Of a DNA stretch of 58,136 nt, positions 48,375 to 58,107 are shown one piece after another (within the stretch, counting starts at the first letter, position 1; each line of letters starts with the position of its first letter). The DNA is from Acinetobacter gyllenbergii CIP 110306 = MTCC 11365 (lineage in GTDB: Bacteria > Pseudomonadota > Gammaproteobacteria > Pseudomonadales > Moraxellaceae). The position numbers and the translations under genes were made by a program. Below the pieces are notes generated by a model. The model saw nothing but the letters and a program-made list of their open reading frames with translations. It was not told the DNA's origin and did no database searches. The DNA lies in the NCBI RefSeq assembly GCF_000413855.1, contig NZ_ATGG01000022.1, forward strand, positions 1 to 58,136, given 5' to 3'.

Positions 48375-48788
48375 TTAGCTTGCTGCAAATGCCTGTTTAA
48401 TCTCTTCTGAGATCAATCGTTTCTTGCCATTCACATCTACCGCAACAAAGGTAAATACGCCTTCGGTAATCCGTATAGGTTCACGAGAATCATCATGACT
48501 GTTCCATACCTCAATTTGGACTTGAACCGAACTGCTACCTACTTTCAAAATTTTGGTATAACAGCTAATCACATTCCCGACCTTTACAGGTACAAGGAAG
48601 GTCATCTGATTAATCGCAATGGTAGCGCAACGACCTTTGCTAAAACGTTCAACATGAATCGCTCCTGCGAGATCCATCTGAGAGACAATCCAGCCACCAA
48701 ATACATCACCACTCCAATTGGTATCTGCAGGCATAGCGATGTTTTGTAGTGATAAAGTCCCTTCTGGATGAGTTGGGCGTTCGCTCAT
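48375..48788 (-). CDS. yciA: Acyl-CoA thioesterase YciA
   Basis: 137 residues, hot-dog fold; MPADTNWSGDVFGGWIVSQM with the conserved Asn and Asp, and FLVPVKVGNVISCYTKILK. Broad-range acyl-CoA thioesterase. Its ATG lies one base after the trxC stop codon, suggesting a trxC-yciA transcript. Confidence 0.93.
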   Translation of the reverse strand: MSERPTHPEGTLSLQNIAMPADTNWSGDVFGGWIVSQMDLAGAIHVERFSKGRCATIAINQMTFLVPVKVGNVISCYTKILKVGSSSVQVQIEVWNSHDDSREPIRITEGVFTFVAVDVNGKKRLISEEIKQAFAAS

Positions 48789-48789
48789 G

Positions 48790-49227
48790 TTAATGTCCTT
48801 GGTGCTGCTGTAATTGCTGATCTAGCCATTGTTGTAATTCAGGTGCGCGTAATGCTCCGCTGATTCTCGCCAATTCAGTGGTCTTATTCATAAGTACCAG
48901 CGTTGGAATACTACGCACATTAAATGCAGCACTTAAACGTGGATTGGCTTCGGTATCAATTTTGGCAAAAACCACATAAGGATTTTGCTGCGCCACTTGA
49001 GCAAAGTGAGGTGCCATCATCTTACAAGGTCCACACCACTCTGCCCACAAATCAATCAATACTGGCAGATCTGAATTGCTGATGAAATTACTGAAATTTT
49101 GTTCATTGAGTTCAATCGGCTCTAAAGGCAATAACGCTTTATGACATTGCCCACAGTTGGGATGAACTGCTAATTTTTCTTCGGGTACACGATTTTTTGC
49201 ACCACATGATGCACAGACAATAATCAT
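48790..49227 (-). CDS. trxC: Thioredoxin 2 (zinc-containing)
   Basis: 145 residues: N-terminal zinc ribbon with two CxxC pairs (CASCGAKNRVP and HPNCGQCHKALLP) and a thioredoxin domain with active site WCGPC and cis-proline SIPTLVLM. Typical TrxC length, oxidative-stress disulfide reductase. Starts directly at the stop of the upstream hydrolase gene. Confidence 0.96.
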   Translation of the reverse strand: MIIVCASCGAKNRVPEEKLAVHPNCGQCHKALLPLEPIELNEQNFSNFISNSDLPVLIDLWAEWCGPCKMMAPHFAQVAQQNPYVVFAKIDTEANPRLSAAFNVRSIPTLVLMNKTTELARISGALRAPELQQWLDQQLQQHQGH

Positions 49228-50124
49228 CTACATCACTCCAATATGTTGATGTAAAAATTCTAATTGGGTTGTGACTGCTTTTTCAAACCAAGAACCATGA
49301 TAAATATCAAAATGTTTCATTTCCCATTCATGATAGCTCACAAATGGTGCAATATTGGTCGCTGCTTCACGACTCGACTCAATTGGAATCAAAGAGTCAT
49401 GCTTGGCGGCGATGAATAAAACAGGAATATTAATTTTACGTACAAACTGAATCGGACGATAACGCATTAAATTAAAAAACACGCGTGCCGGAACTTCTCC
49501 ACTCCAATAATAGTCAGGATTCACAATCGAATGATAGCCATAATAACTGTCTGAAGTAGGTAAGAAACACAAGCGGTATTGATCAACTACAGGCAGCGTT
49601 TTAGGTACTAGGCCCATCTTGGAACCCATATAGTCCTGACTGGAACGCTTCAATGCCTCTGGATAGCGCTGTAAGGGATAGAGCTTGGCTGTTTCAGCAC
49701 CATCAACATAAGGCACTTGTACCATAACGGCTTGAATGTTTTTCAGATCCGTCGCCAAGCTTAGGGCATATCCACCACTGAGCGAAGTTCCCCATAAAAC
49801 AATACGTCGATTATCGATTAATTTACAATTCGAGGCATATTGAATCACGGTCTTCCAATCATCAAGCTGGGCGCTCAGTGAAACCAGCTCACGCGGCTTG
49901 CCTGTACTCCCCCCCCAATTACGATAATCGAATAAAATGACCGCATAACCCGCCTGAGCAAAGCGCTGAGCATATTGAACCAGCTTGAATTGACGCAAGC
50001 CTGCAAAGCCGTGCGCCATGATAATCACCGCAGCTTTGGTATTGGCTTTAGGCAGATAAAAATCCGCAGCGATGGTTTCATCACCACTTGGAACATACAA
50101 CGGCTCAACAGTGTAGGTGTGCAT
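49228..50124 (-). CDS. Alpha/beta hydrolase
   Basis: 298 residues, alpha/beta hydrolase fold: HGFAGLRQFKLVQYAQRFA oxyanion region, nucleophile GTSLSGGYAL, acid in AAKHDSLIP and histidine near MKHFDIYHGSW. Similar to dienelactone-hydrolase-like peptidases or esterases. No signal peptide. First gene of hydrolase-trxC-yciA. Substrate unknown. Confidence 0.87.
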   Translation of the reverse strand: MHTYTVEPLYVPSGDETIAADFYLPKANTKAAVIIMAHGFAGLRQFKLVQYAQRFAQAGYAVILFDYRNWGGSTGKPRELVSLSAQLDDWKTVIQYASNCKLIDNRRIVLWGTSLSGGYALSLATDLKNIQAVMVQVPYVDGAETAKLYPLQRYPEALKRSSQDYMGSKMGLVPKTLPVVDQYRLCFLPTSDSYYGYHSIVNPDYYWSGEVPARVFFNLMRYRPIQFVRKINIPVLFIAAKHDSLIPIESSREAATNIAPFVSYHEWEMKHFDIYHGSWFEKAVTTQLEFLHQHIGVM

Positions 50125-50246
50125 GCGCGCTCCATTGCCTTATTTTTTACTTATCATCATTTATTTACTACAGACATTTAAACTCAAGATCGAGCTTAAT
50201 GCTATGATAGAGCATAAAATGTTTTGTTTGTTTTTGGAGTGACAAG

Positions 50247-50582
50247 ATGACAGAGAATGTTGGTTTTGCAGGTCAAATCGGCCCTGAACATATTGAGCAA
50301 GTGGTCGAAAAAGGATTTAAATCGATTATTAATAACCGACCAGATATGGAAGGTGGCCCTGAGCAGCCAACCAGTGCACAGATCGAAGAATCTGCGCGAA
50401 CTGCAGGTTTAGACTATGTCTATCAACCCGTTGTTGCAGGGCAAATCACTGAACTCGATGTCCGTAATTTTGCCAATCATTATAATGAACTGCCTAAACC
50501 AATTTTGATGTTCTGCCGTACCGGTAATCGCTCAAATAATCTATATCAAATCGCAAAACAAATGGATTTATTAGACGACTAA
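50247..50582 (+). CDS. DUF442/TIGR01244 sulfurtransferase-phosphatase-like protein
   Basis: 111 residues with a dual-specificity-phosphatase-like fold and a cysteine loop FCRTGNRSNNLYQIA (C-x5-R). N-terminal GFAGQIGPEHIEQVVEKGFK and INNRPDMEGGPEQP are typical of the Blh/TIGR01244 group, linked in some bacteria to sulfide handling. A GGAGTGACAAG ribosome site precedes the ATG. Confidence 0.88.
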   Translation: MTENVGFAGQIGPEHIEQVVEKGFKSIINNRPDMEGGPEQPTSAQIEESARTAGLDYVYQPVVAGQITELDVRNFANHYNELPKPILMFCRTGNRSNNLYQIAKQMDLLDD

Positions 50583-50638
50583 ATTCATTACATTTCATTA
50601 CCTGATCCAAATAGTTAAAGCGTTGTATTTATAAGATG

Positions 50639-50668
50639 ATGGTTCTTTTTCAATCGATCAAGAACCAT
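50639..50668 (+). promoter_or_regulatory. Hairpin enclosing the start codon of a small lipoprotein
   Basis: ATGGTTCTT (50639-50647) and AAGAACCAT (50660-50668) form a 9-pair stem with a 12-base loop. The 3' arm includes the first two bases of the ATG at 50667 and the only purine-rich stretch that could serve as ribosome site. Confidence 0.5.
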
Positions 50669-50771
50669 GTCAAAACTCGCCATTGTCCTTTTATGCATCC
50701 TCTCAGTGTCTGCTTGTAGTTCTTTCCAAGTTCGTCCAACTGCAACCGTGAGTGTAGGTACAGGTTTATAA
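50667..50771 (+). CDS. Small lipoprotein, 34 residues
   Basis: MSKLAIVLLCILSVSACSSF with lipobox VSAC, then QVRPTATVSVGTGL; 15-residue mature peptide after cleavage. Tiny lipoproteins of this kind (entericidin-like in size) are common in Gram-negatives. Serine at mature position 2 predicts outer-membrane sorting. It lies alone between a DUF442 gene and a shared terminator. Confidence 0.6.
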   Translation: MSKLAIVLLCILSVSACSSFQVRPTATVSVGTGL

Positions 50772-50825
50772 AAAATTGAACAATTCATAAATATACAGCC
50801 TTACGAATGACCTAATTACACCAAG

Positions 50826-50859
50826 AAAAAGGCCGTATTACATTGAATACGGCCTTTTT
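50826..50859. terminator. Bidirectional terminator
   Basis: AAAAAGGCCGTATT, six-base loop, AATACGGCCTTTTT. Closes the small lipoprotein gene on the + strand and the giant Ig-like gene on the minus strand. Confidence 0.92.
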
Positions 50860-50883
50860 CTTTAGACTTAGATAACTATGACT

Positions 50884-53800
50884 TTAGTTACATGTTGAGC
50901 TTGTACCATATGGACTTGTATCAAATGGTTGACCTGCTTCCGAATCAAAATCACTCTTCAGCATAACTAATGGGTAATTCAGACGAGATTCAAGATCCTG
51001 TACAGGTACACTATTAATTTTAACCTTAGCGTTGATATTCAACTCTTGCCAACCAGCATATTGTCTTAAGTAGCGAATACGGAAGTCGAACTTACCAGAG
51101 CTATCCGTCATATAGGTAACAACATCGGAAACATTACCACCCTGCGGTGCAACAAATGCTGTCGCGATTTGTGTTGTTGCAGGTAAGTTCATACCATAAC
51201 ATATTGCTGTAATATTTTTATCTCGTGTCACTTCATCTGTAATCGGATCCTTAGATACCGTGTAAGTACCTTTGGTAATACCTAACAAATTAATCGATAA
51301 GGTCACAGCACGGTTCGGAATCGCATTACCATCTTTATCCACCAACTGTGCAGACATTGATTCAGTATAGTAATTTCCATCACTTGATCCTTCCAATAAC
51401 GAAGAACGACCAAATGTTAAATGCCCTTCTGGCTCTTCCTCAGCAGAAGCCTGAATGACATCAATACGATAAACCTGATTCGTTACATTTGGTGTGCCAA
51501 TCACTTGTGCTGTAGAGTAGCTTGCTGTGAGATTTAAATCATCAGCAATAAAGTTGGCAGCGCTATAGGTTTGATGGCGTACCGTCTCATCGACTCTCAC
51601 TTTAAATGTCGCTTGACCTTTATCATCGGTTGTTAAGCCAGATGGTCCAATAATTGAAGCACCATTATTAATAAAATTATTAATGTTTAGCGTTACATAT
51701 TGACCTTTTACACCACCGCCATTTTGATCCAACAAACTAACTGTTACATCCGTTACATCATTGCGAACATTTAATGTTGGTTTTCCAGAAGTAACCCTTA
51801 AGCTATAACGCGGAGCAGTTGTCGGTTTATTTACATTTAGACGAAGCACCTGTGAAGTCGTAACCTCTTTTGTTGTTTCATCATTTAATGTCGCTTCAAG
51901 CTCAATACCACTGGCAATGAGAGCATCTTTACCATCTTGCATGACATCTCTTGGAATAAGCAAGGTAAAGAATCCATTACCATTTTGATCAGAAGTAACG
52001 GTATAAGTATCAACAATACCATTATCACCTTCTGCTTCATTCACGATACCAACGCTAGCACCAATTGTACTGTTCGTCTTTTTAACTTTTAAGGTAATTT
52101 TCTGGTTTGGCGCTGCTTGACCATTAGCCACTTGTAATGCAGATACTGTAATAACAGCTTTATCGCCATCAACATTTAACCAGTCATTTGACGTGTTGAT
52201 TGCCAAACGATATGGGCTCACCTTTTCATTGACATTAAAATGAACTGTTTGGGTACGGACAACACCATTTGGCAAGGTAATAGAAGCCCGAACAGTTACA
52301 CCATTTGTAAGGAGATCCGTATATTGTTTACCTGTAATCTTGGTAAGTTTCAAACTTGCTTTTGCATTACCACTTGTGTCCGTGGTAATAACGGATGTTT
52401 CTTGTCCATTGATCGTCACGCCATTCAGAGCTGAATCAATGACTGTAAAAGTTACAGGGTAGTTTTTAATTCCTGATGCATTATTATCAATCAATTTGGC
52501 AAAAACATCTGCCGTATCGCCTGATGCCAATAAATCATCTTTTGATGTATTCATGCTGAGGTTCATTGCTTCTGTTGGAATAGAAACATTGATTCGCCCA
52601 ACTTGGGTTACAACAGGTTGCGTTGTACTGTTATTGTTATAGGTTGAAACAGCATAAGTAATGCCCTTTTCTACCAACAATTGATCAATATTTTCACCAT
52701 TCTCTACTGTCACCGTAAAGTAAGCGATACCATTTGCATTGGTTGTGGCGCTGGTCTTATCCACTTTGACACGTGAACTCAAGCCTGCTGCTAAACCAAA
52801 AGTAATGTCTTTATTGGCTAAAACACCACCATTCGCATCAGTCGCTTTAACCGCCACAACACTGGTACCGCCTAGTACTGAAATAACAGGTTGCAAAGGT
52901 GTAACGGTCAAAGCAGCGACATCTTTTGCTGCAGGTGCTTTCACCATCACTTGTGTCGTTTGACTGAGTTTAGAACCATCCGCCTGTACCACAGATGCTG
53001 CAAGTGTAATGCCGTTGGCAACTAAATTTTCAATCATTTGATCATTGGCGGCTTTTACATTCAGCGTAAATGTCACCTCACCATTTGCATTGGTTTTTTT
53101 GCTTGCACTACCAACAAAAGTCACGCCATTCGCAACAGCAGCATCATTCAAACCAAACCCTACAAGTTTATCCTTAATCGGGTTTCCGTCTTTGTCAAAA
53201 ACTTTAGTTGTGAAAGTGAATGTATCATTATCCGCCGAAACAATTCCTTTTGATGTCTGCAATTCAATGCGCTGTGCATCTTTTGCAAGCTCAGCATCAT
53301 CAGCCACAAATTGTAAGACAGTACTTTGCGTGATATTTGTGCCTGCATCGGAAGTGTAAGTCGCAGTCGCTTGAATCCCAGCTAACAAACCTTTGATTTG
53401 TTCAGCTGTGAGATTAGTCGGTGTTGCATAAATGATTTCAAAGCTTGCAGAACCATCTGTACCTGTAACCAATTTTGGTTGCGTGACTTTAATATTTAAA
53501 CCTGCAGGTACATTGCTTAAAGCCAATTTAATCGGCTTCCCAGCAATGGCTTTCCCCTTATTATTAAAGGCTTTTACGATAATATTGGTCGAGTCACCCG
53601 TTGTTTTTAAGGCACCTTTGGTATTCTCTGTCGTTAAATAACTAATCTCATTTAAAGTCGCCGCTGAACTGACAGTAATTTGAGTTTTTTGGGAAATACT
53701 TCCTGTGCCATCTCCTTGTACTGCTGTAGCACTCAAACTAATGCCAGAAGCCACCAAAACATCTACAGCTTCTTTCGTCGTTGTATTTACTTCCAAAAGT

Positions 53801-56800
53801 ACTTTGGCCTGCCCTTGATCATTGGTTTCAACAACGGTTGAACCACCAATCACGCCTTGGAAATTCACAGCATTTTTAAGGATCTTATTATCAACAGCCC
53901 AGTTATCAATTGCCAAAGTCACTTGACGACCTTTAATCAGATTGCCATCTTTATCTTTAAGTGTAACTGTCGTCGCTACGGTTTTAGATGATGTCGTATC
54001 TAAAATGAGATTAGGTTGATCAACAACCAAGTCCATCCGCTGGATATTCACTTGATCGATGTAAAATTGTAATACCGTGCTTTGAGTAATATCTTTACCT
54101 GCACTATTGGTATAAGACGCAGTCGCCTGAATACCAGCCAATAATCCTTTAATCTGCTCAGGCGTTAAAACTTTTGGGGCTTTATAGGTAATATTAAAAT
54201 CTACTGTACCATCTATTAATGTTGTCTTCGTGGTTGAATCAACACTAATATCCAAACCTACAGGTATATTTTTTAAATTTAATTTAACGGTCTTACCACT
54301 TAAAGCATCGCCATTCGTATTAAAAGCCTTCACCTTAATTGTTGAGCTACCGCCTGTTGTACCAATTGCTTTATTGCTCTCCGTCGTGAGATACCCAACT
54401 TCACTTAAAGATGCTTGGGATAAAATTGTGATCTTAGTACTTTGTGTAATCACAGCCTGACCATCTGCTTGAACTGCAGATGCACCAAGACCAATCCCAG
54501 ATGCAACTAAAGCATCCAGTGCAGTTTTGTCCTTTGGTTGAGCAATTAAATTAATCGAAGATTGACCATTTTGATCTGTCACAACAGTAAAGAGACCACC
54601 TGTTGCACCTTCAATACGAATACCATTCTGCAAAGCTTCGGCATTAATTGCTAAAGTGACTTGGCGCCCTATAATTGGTTGACCTGCATCATCTTTTAAA
54701 GTCACTGTCGCTTTAACTTTAGGTGGATTTTGATTATTTGGTATTAGGACTAATGCTGGCTCATCAACCACTAAATCCATACGCTGAATATTTTTGGCAG
54801 TCTCGAAATATGCAAGCTTAACAGTTTGCAAGACATTATTATAATTAGCATTAATAACCAAACCATCTTGTATAAGTTTCGCTTTATCTGCATCTGAAAG
54901 ATTAGAAGGATCATATACAACAGTAAACTTGGCTTCACCAGCAGCATTAGTGGTCAGTATCGTGTTTTCTTTAATATGAATTCCATTCACTTGTGGCAAA
55001 TTCAAAGTAATGTCTTTATTCGCAAGTGCCATACCGCTACTGTTATAAGCTTTAACGGTAATCACTCTTTCAGCATTATTAGCGACATTAATTGCATCAA
55101 GTTGGTCAATCGCGAGATAAGCAACATCAACAGTGCCCTGAGCTGAAGCGACAACCATGACCTTCGCAGTTTGAGCAATACTTACTCCACTATTCTGTTC
55201 TGTAGAGGCTGTAACCAATAACCCCTCAGCAACCAAAGCCTTAACCGCATCAACATTCGGAGCATTGAGCTGGATCGTAAATTTCGCTTCACCATTTTGC
55301 GTCGTATTGACTGGAGCAGTAACAATTTTTACCCCATTATTTTTCGCAATTTCAGAAAGAGCAAGGCTGATTTTTCGACCATTAATCGGCTGACCATTTT
55401 CATCAACAGCTTTAACTGCAACCTCAAATATATCATTCGATGCAACAACCACCCCTTTAGCCAATGAAATCGAGAGCTGTTTTACATCAACATCACTCGT
55501 TTGATCATAATAACGAACATAGGATGTTTGCGTCACCGCATTACCCGTGGTTGGTTGATAAGTTGCCGTTAATAAGACACCTTGTGTTTTTAAAAGATTT
55601 AAGATCGCCGCATCTTTCACTCGACCATCATACTGAATTACAAAAGTAGCCTCGCCTTGTAAATTGGTTTTGGCTTTAGACCCCGTTATAATTGTTAAAC
55701 CATATTCTGATGCTTTATCAATATTTAAAGTAATATCTTGATTCGCCAATACCCCACCATTACGATCTACCGCACGTACGGTTACAGTGGTTTGGCCTTT
55801 ATTGGTATTAATCATTGAATCTGGACTAATACTTAAATAACTTACATCTACTGCTTGTAAAGGCGCTGCCTCCACCATAATTTGCATATTTTGTTTAACA
55901 GATGAACCATCTGCCAATGTCGTTGCAACAGCGACTGTAATACCTGACTTTACTAAATTATCAATTGATTGCTGATTATAGGCATCAACATTTAAAGTAA
56001 ATGTTGCATACCCGCTTGCATCAGTCTTTTGAGTAATTGCTTTATCTCCGCCAATAGTAACACCATTCTCAGTTACTGCTGCGGCTAAACCAAGTGTTAC
56101 TATTTTATTTGCGACAAAATGGCCATCAATACTAATAGCACGTACTTTGATCTGAACAGTGTCATTCTTTGCAGAAACAACGCCCTTACTCGCTGTTAAT
56201 TCGAGACGTTGCACATCTTTTTCTAAAATGGCACTTTTATTGGTGAAGTTAAGTCTGGTTGTTTGAGTTAGAACATTATTATTAACAGTAGTATAACTCG
56301 CAACGACAGTAACACCATTCGACAGCAAATTATTTATATCATTTGCTGAAACACTATTTTTATCAAATTTGACGGTAAATGTTGCTTGACCATTATTATC
56401 TGTATTGAGCTTAGAACCTTCAACAATAGTTAAGCCATTATTTTGGCTATTTGGCACAGTTAAATTAATTTGCTTATTTGCAACAGCACCACCCTTTGCA
56501 TCTTTCGCTGTTACAGTAACTGTTGCTTGGCCACCGCTAACATCAATAGAATTTGAAGTAATAGCCGTTAAATAAGATACATTTTCTGTTGCAACAGACA
56601 CAACAGTAATACTACTTGTTTGTGTAACTGCTGAACCATCAGCCGATGATGCTGAAATCTGAATACCATTTTTTACTAATAACTGGCCTGTCGGATTTAA
56701 ACTATTCGCTTCCGTTTTAATTATGAACTTTGCCTTACCATTGGCATCAGTTTTTGCAGTTGAATTTACTAATTTCGCGCCATATTCAAGGGCTAAATCA

Positions 56801-57774
56801 TCCAACTTTAAACTGATTTCCTTACCCGCAACTGCCAATCCTTCTGGATTTAGAGCAAGTGCTTCAACCTCAATTGTTCCACCAATAGCATCAACTTTAT
56901 TATTTGACGATGTTGATAATGAGAGACTGCTCATTGTATTTTTAACGGACACAACTTGAGCTGTAGAAACCTGAGTTTTAATTGCACCAGATTGTTCTGT
57001 TAATGTCGCTTCAAGTGCTACTCCAGATGCAATCAGCGCTAAACGATCCGCCTCTTTACCATTTGGTAGTTGTAAAGTAAATGTAACATAACCTTCATTA
57101 TTCGTTACAGCACTCGAACTCCCTTTAATCATTACCCCATTTAACTGGAAATCTTTAACCTTCAGAGTAACTTTCTCATTTGGAACACCACCACCATTTG
57201 TATCTATTGCTCGAATACGAACAGCGGTTTCACCACCAGAAACTGGTAAAGGGGCAGCACTATCAAATTTCAACTCATACTGGCTTTGGACAACTGTTCC
57301 AGCACCTGTCACAGTTACTTTCGTCTGATTTTGAATTTTGGTATCAACAACGGTGGTCGTAAATAATAGCTCTGTCAAATTCTTGTTCGTGCCATTTAAT
57401 TTCACGGTGAAAGTTACTGTTCCATCTTCACCAGTTGTTTTGGTAGAAGTATCACTTGTCGCACCATTTTTTTCACCATCTTTAATATTAAGATTAATTT
57501 TGGCCCCAGCAACTCCACCACTATCTTTATCAATAGCTTTCGCGGTAATAACTAATTCATCCCCTTCAACTTTTAAAGTACTTTTGCTTAATTGAAGCGT
57601 AACACCCGCTACTTCTTTTTTTGTCGTCGGTGTGCTTGGATTACTCGTATCTGTACCAGATTCTGTTGTCCCATAATATCCACCTCCCCCACCACCACAA
57701 GCGACTAATGCAACAGAAGTTGCTAATACTGTCGTATTTACCCCGATTTTTTTTAAACCCTTGAAATATGTCAT
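50884..57774 (-). CDS. Giant lipoprotein of about 18 Ig-like (invasin/Big_1-type) domains
   Basis: 2,296 residues. Signal peptide with lipobox LVAC followed by six glycines and a Ser/Thr/Gly linker, then about 18 domains of 110-125 residues. Most show the Big_1/invasin pattern: strand start, 'xV.A.D..G..(V/L)ANK.ITL', 'T...G.A.FT(V/I)', 'L...GI...A......G....TQ...V'. From roughly 56220 to 52568 two domain types alternate: one opening with (N/D)xQR(L/M)(D/E)L or VDVKQL, the other with YLT or YLSI, giving a supra-repeat of 0.69-0.76 kb. The last about 190 residues (from PEGHLTFGRSSLLEG) differ and contain two cysteines. Likely an outer-membrane-anchored, rod-like surface or periplasm-spanning adhesin; the anchor is lipid rather than a beta-barrel. 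The ATG at 57774 is preferred, a start five codons earlier is possible. Confidence 0.92.
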   Translation of the reverse strand: MTYFKGLKKIGVNTTVLATSVALVACGGGGGGYYGTTESGTDTSNPSTPTTKKEVAGVTLQLSKSTLKVEGDELVITAKAIDKDSGGVAGAKINLNIKDGEKNGATSDTSTKTTGEDGTVTFTVKLNGTNKNLTELLFTTTVVDTKIQNQTKVTVTGAGTVVQSQYELKFDSAAPLPVSGGETAVRIRAIDTNGGGVPNEKVTLKVKDFQLNGVMIKGSSSAVTNNEGYVTFTLQLPNGKEADRLALIASGVALEATLTEQSGAIKTQVSTAQVVSVKNTMSSLSLSTSSNNKVDAIGGTIEVEALALNPEGLAVAGKEISLKLDDLALEYGAKLVNSTAKTDANGKAKFIIKTEANSLNPTGQLLVKNGIQISASSADGSAVTQTSSITVVSVATENVSYLTAITSNSIDVSGGQATVTVTAKDAKGGAVANKQINLTVPNSQNNGLTIVEGSKLNTDNNGQATFTVKFDKNSVSANDINNLLSNGVTVVASYTTVNNNVLTQTTRLNFTNKSAILEKDVQRLELTASKGVVSAKNDTVQIKVRAISIDGHFVANKIVTLGLAAAVTENGVTIGGDKAITQKTDASGYATFTLNVDAYNQQSIDNLVKSGITVAVATTLADGSSVKQNMQIMVEAAPLQAVDVSYLSISPDSMINTNKGQTTVTVRAVDRNGGVLANQDITLNIDKASEYGLTIITGSKAKTNLQGEATFVIQYDGRVKDAAILNLLKTQGVLLTATYQPTTGNAVTQTSYVRYYDQTSDVDVKQLSISLAKGVVVASNDIFEVAVKAVDENGQPINGRKISLALSEIAKNNGVKIVTAPVNTTQNGEAKFTIQLNAPNVDAVKALVAEGLLVTASTEQNSGVSIAQTAKVMVVASAQGTVDVAYLAIDQLDAINVANNAERVITVKAYNSSGMALANKDITLNLPQVNGIHIKENTILTTNAAGEAKFTVVYDPSNLSDADKAKLIQDGLVINANYNNVLQTVKLAYFETAKNIQRMDLVVDEPALVLIPNNQNPPKVKATVTLKDDAGQPIIGRQVTLAINAEALQNGIRIEGATGGLFTVVTDQNGQSSINLIAQPKDKTALDALVASGIGLGASAVQADGQAVITQSTKITILSQASLSEVGYLTTESNKAIGTTGGSSTIKVKAFNTNGDALSGKTVKLNLKNIPVGLDISVDSTTKTTLIDGTVDFNITYKAPKVLTPEQIKGLLAGIQATASYTNSAGKDITQSTVLQFYIDQVNIQRMDLVVDQPNLILDTTSSKTVATTVTLKDKDGNLIKGRQVTLAIDNWAVDNKILKNAVNFQGVIGGSTVVETNDQGQAKVLLEVNTTTKEAVDVLVASGISLSATAVQGDGTGSISQKTQITVSSAATLNEISYLTTENTKGALKTTGDSTNIIVKAFNNKGKAIAGKPIKLALSNVPAGLNIKVTQPKLVTGTDGSASFEIIYATPTNLTAEQIKGLLAGIQATATYTSDAGTNITQSTVLQFVADDAELAKDAQRIELQTSKGIVSADNDTFTFTTKVFDKDGNPIKDKLVGFGLNDAAVANGVTFVGSASKKTNANGEVTFTLNVKAANDQMIENLVANGITLAASVVQADGSKLSQTTQVMVKAPAAKDVAALTVTPLQPVISVLGGTSVVAVKATDANGGVLANKDITFGLAAGLSSRVKVDKTSATTNANGIAYFTVTVENGENIDQLLVEKGITYAVSTYNNNSTTQPVVTQVGRINVSIPTEAMNLSMNTSKDDLLASGDTADVFAKLIDNNASGIKNYPVTFTVIDSALNGVTINGQETSVITTDTSGNAKASLKLTKITGKQYTDLLTNGVTVRASITLPNGVVRTQTVHFNVNEKVSPYRLAINTSNDWLNVDGDKAVITVSALQVANGQAAPNQKITLKVKKTNSTIGASVGIVNEAEGDNGIVDTYTVTSDQNGNGFFTLLIPRDVMQDGKDALIASGIELEATLNDETTKEVTTSQVLRLNVNKPTTAPRYSLRVTSGKPTLNVRNDVTDVTVSLLDQNGGGVKGQYVTLNINNFINNGASIIGPSGLTTDDKGQATFKVRVDETVRHQTYSAANFIADDLNLTASYSTAQVIGTPNVTNQVYRIDVIQASAEEEPEGHLTFGRSSLLEGSSDGNYYTESMSAQLVDKDGNAIPNRAVTLSINLLGITKGTYTVSKDPITDEVTRDKNITAICYGMNLPATTQIATAFVAPQGGNVSDVVTYMTDSSGKFDFRIRYLRQYAGWQELNINAKVKINSVPVQDLESRLNYPLVMLKSDFDSEAGQPFDTSPYGTSSTCN
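52568..56220 (-). repeat. Five two-domain supra-repeats within the giant lipoprotein
   Basis: Units begin near 56220, 55490, 54796, 54047 and 53283. The third and fourth units are closest: both open NIQRMDLVVD and both second domains end in GLLAGIQATASY-type segments near ITQSTVLQF. This suggests growth by duplication of a two-domain block. Boundaries are approximate. Confidence 0.8.
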
Positions 57775-57955
57775 AACAATAATTTCCATCTTATTTAATA
57801 TTTAGCCTTACAATACGATTAAGACTTTTGTACAAAAATTTACTCGAAATAATATATTTTATCAATTCGTAATACCAGCTTTATTCCTTAGGAAAGTGAA
57901 CTGCTTAACATTAATGTGTTTAATTTTTATCTAAATATTTTATGCAATAAAAAAC

Positions 57956-57984
57956 ACCCCCAACCGTTAGGTTGGGGGTGTTTA
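57956..57984 (-). terminator. rRNA operon terminator
   Basis: ACACCCCCAACC, GTTA loop, GGTTGGGGGTGT, with T-runs on both sides. It lies directly after the 5S gene on the minus strand. Confidence 0.92.
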
Positions 57985-57993
57985 GATTTAAAA

Positions 57994-58107
57994 GCTGGCG
58001 ATGACTTACTCTCACATGGCAAGTGCCACACTACCATCAGCGCTAAGAGGTTTCACTTCTGAGTTCGGGAAGGGATCAGGTGGTTCACTCTTGCTATTGT
58101 CGCCAGC
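57994..58107 (-). rRNA. rrf: 5S ribosomal RNA
   Basis: 114 bases beginning GCTGGCGACAATAGCAAGAG on the minus strand and ending with its complement TCATCGCCAGC, which forms the closing helix. Internal segments (CCTGATCCCTTCCCGAACTC, CGCTGATGGTAGTGTGGC) match gammaproteobacterial 5S. The 23S gene should follow beyond the right edge. Confidence 0.97.

Noticed and set aside
52240..57595. Plus-strand frames across the Ig-repeat gene
   Set aside because: Shadows of the large minus-strand frame, recurring with the repeat period.
50884..57774. Repeats of the giant gene as a CRISPR array or as DNA satellites
   Set aside because: The repeats are coding domains of about 350 bases with protein-level conservation, not short identical direct repeats with unique spacers.
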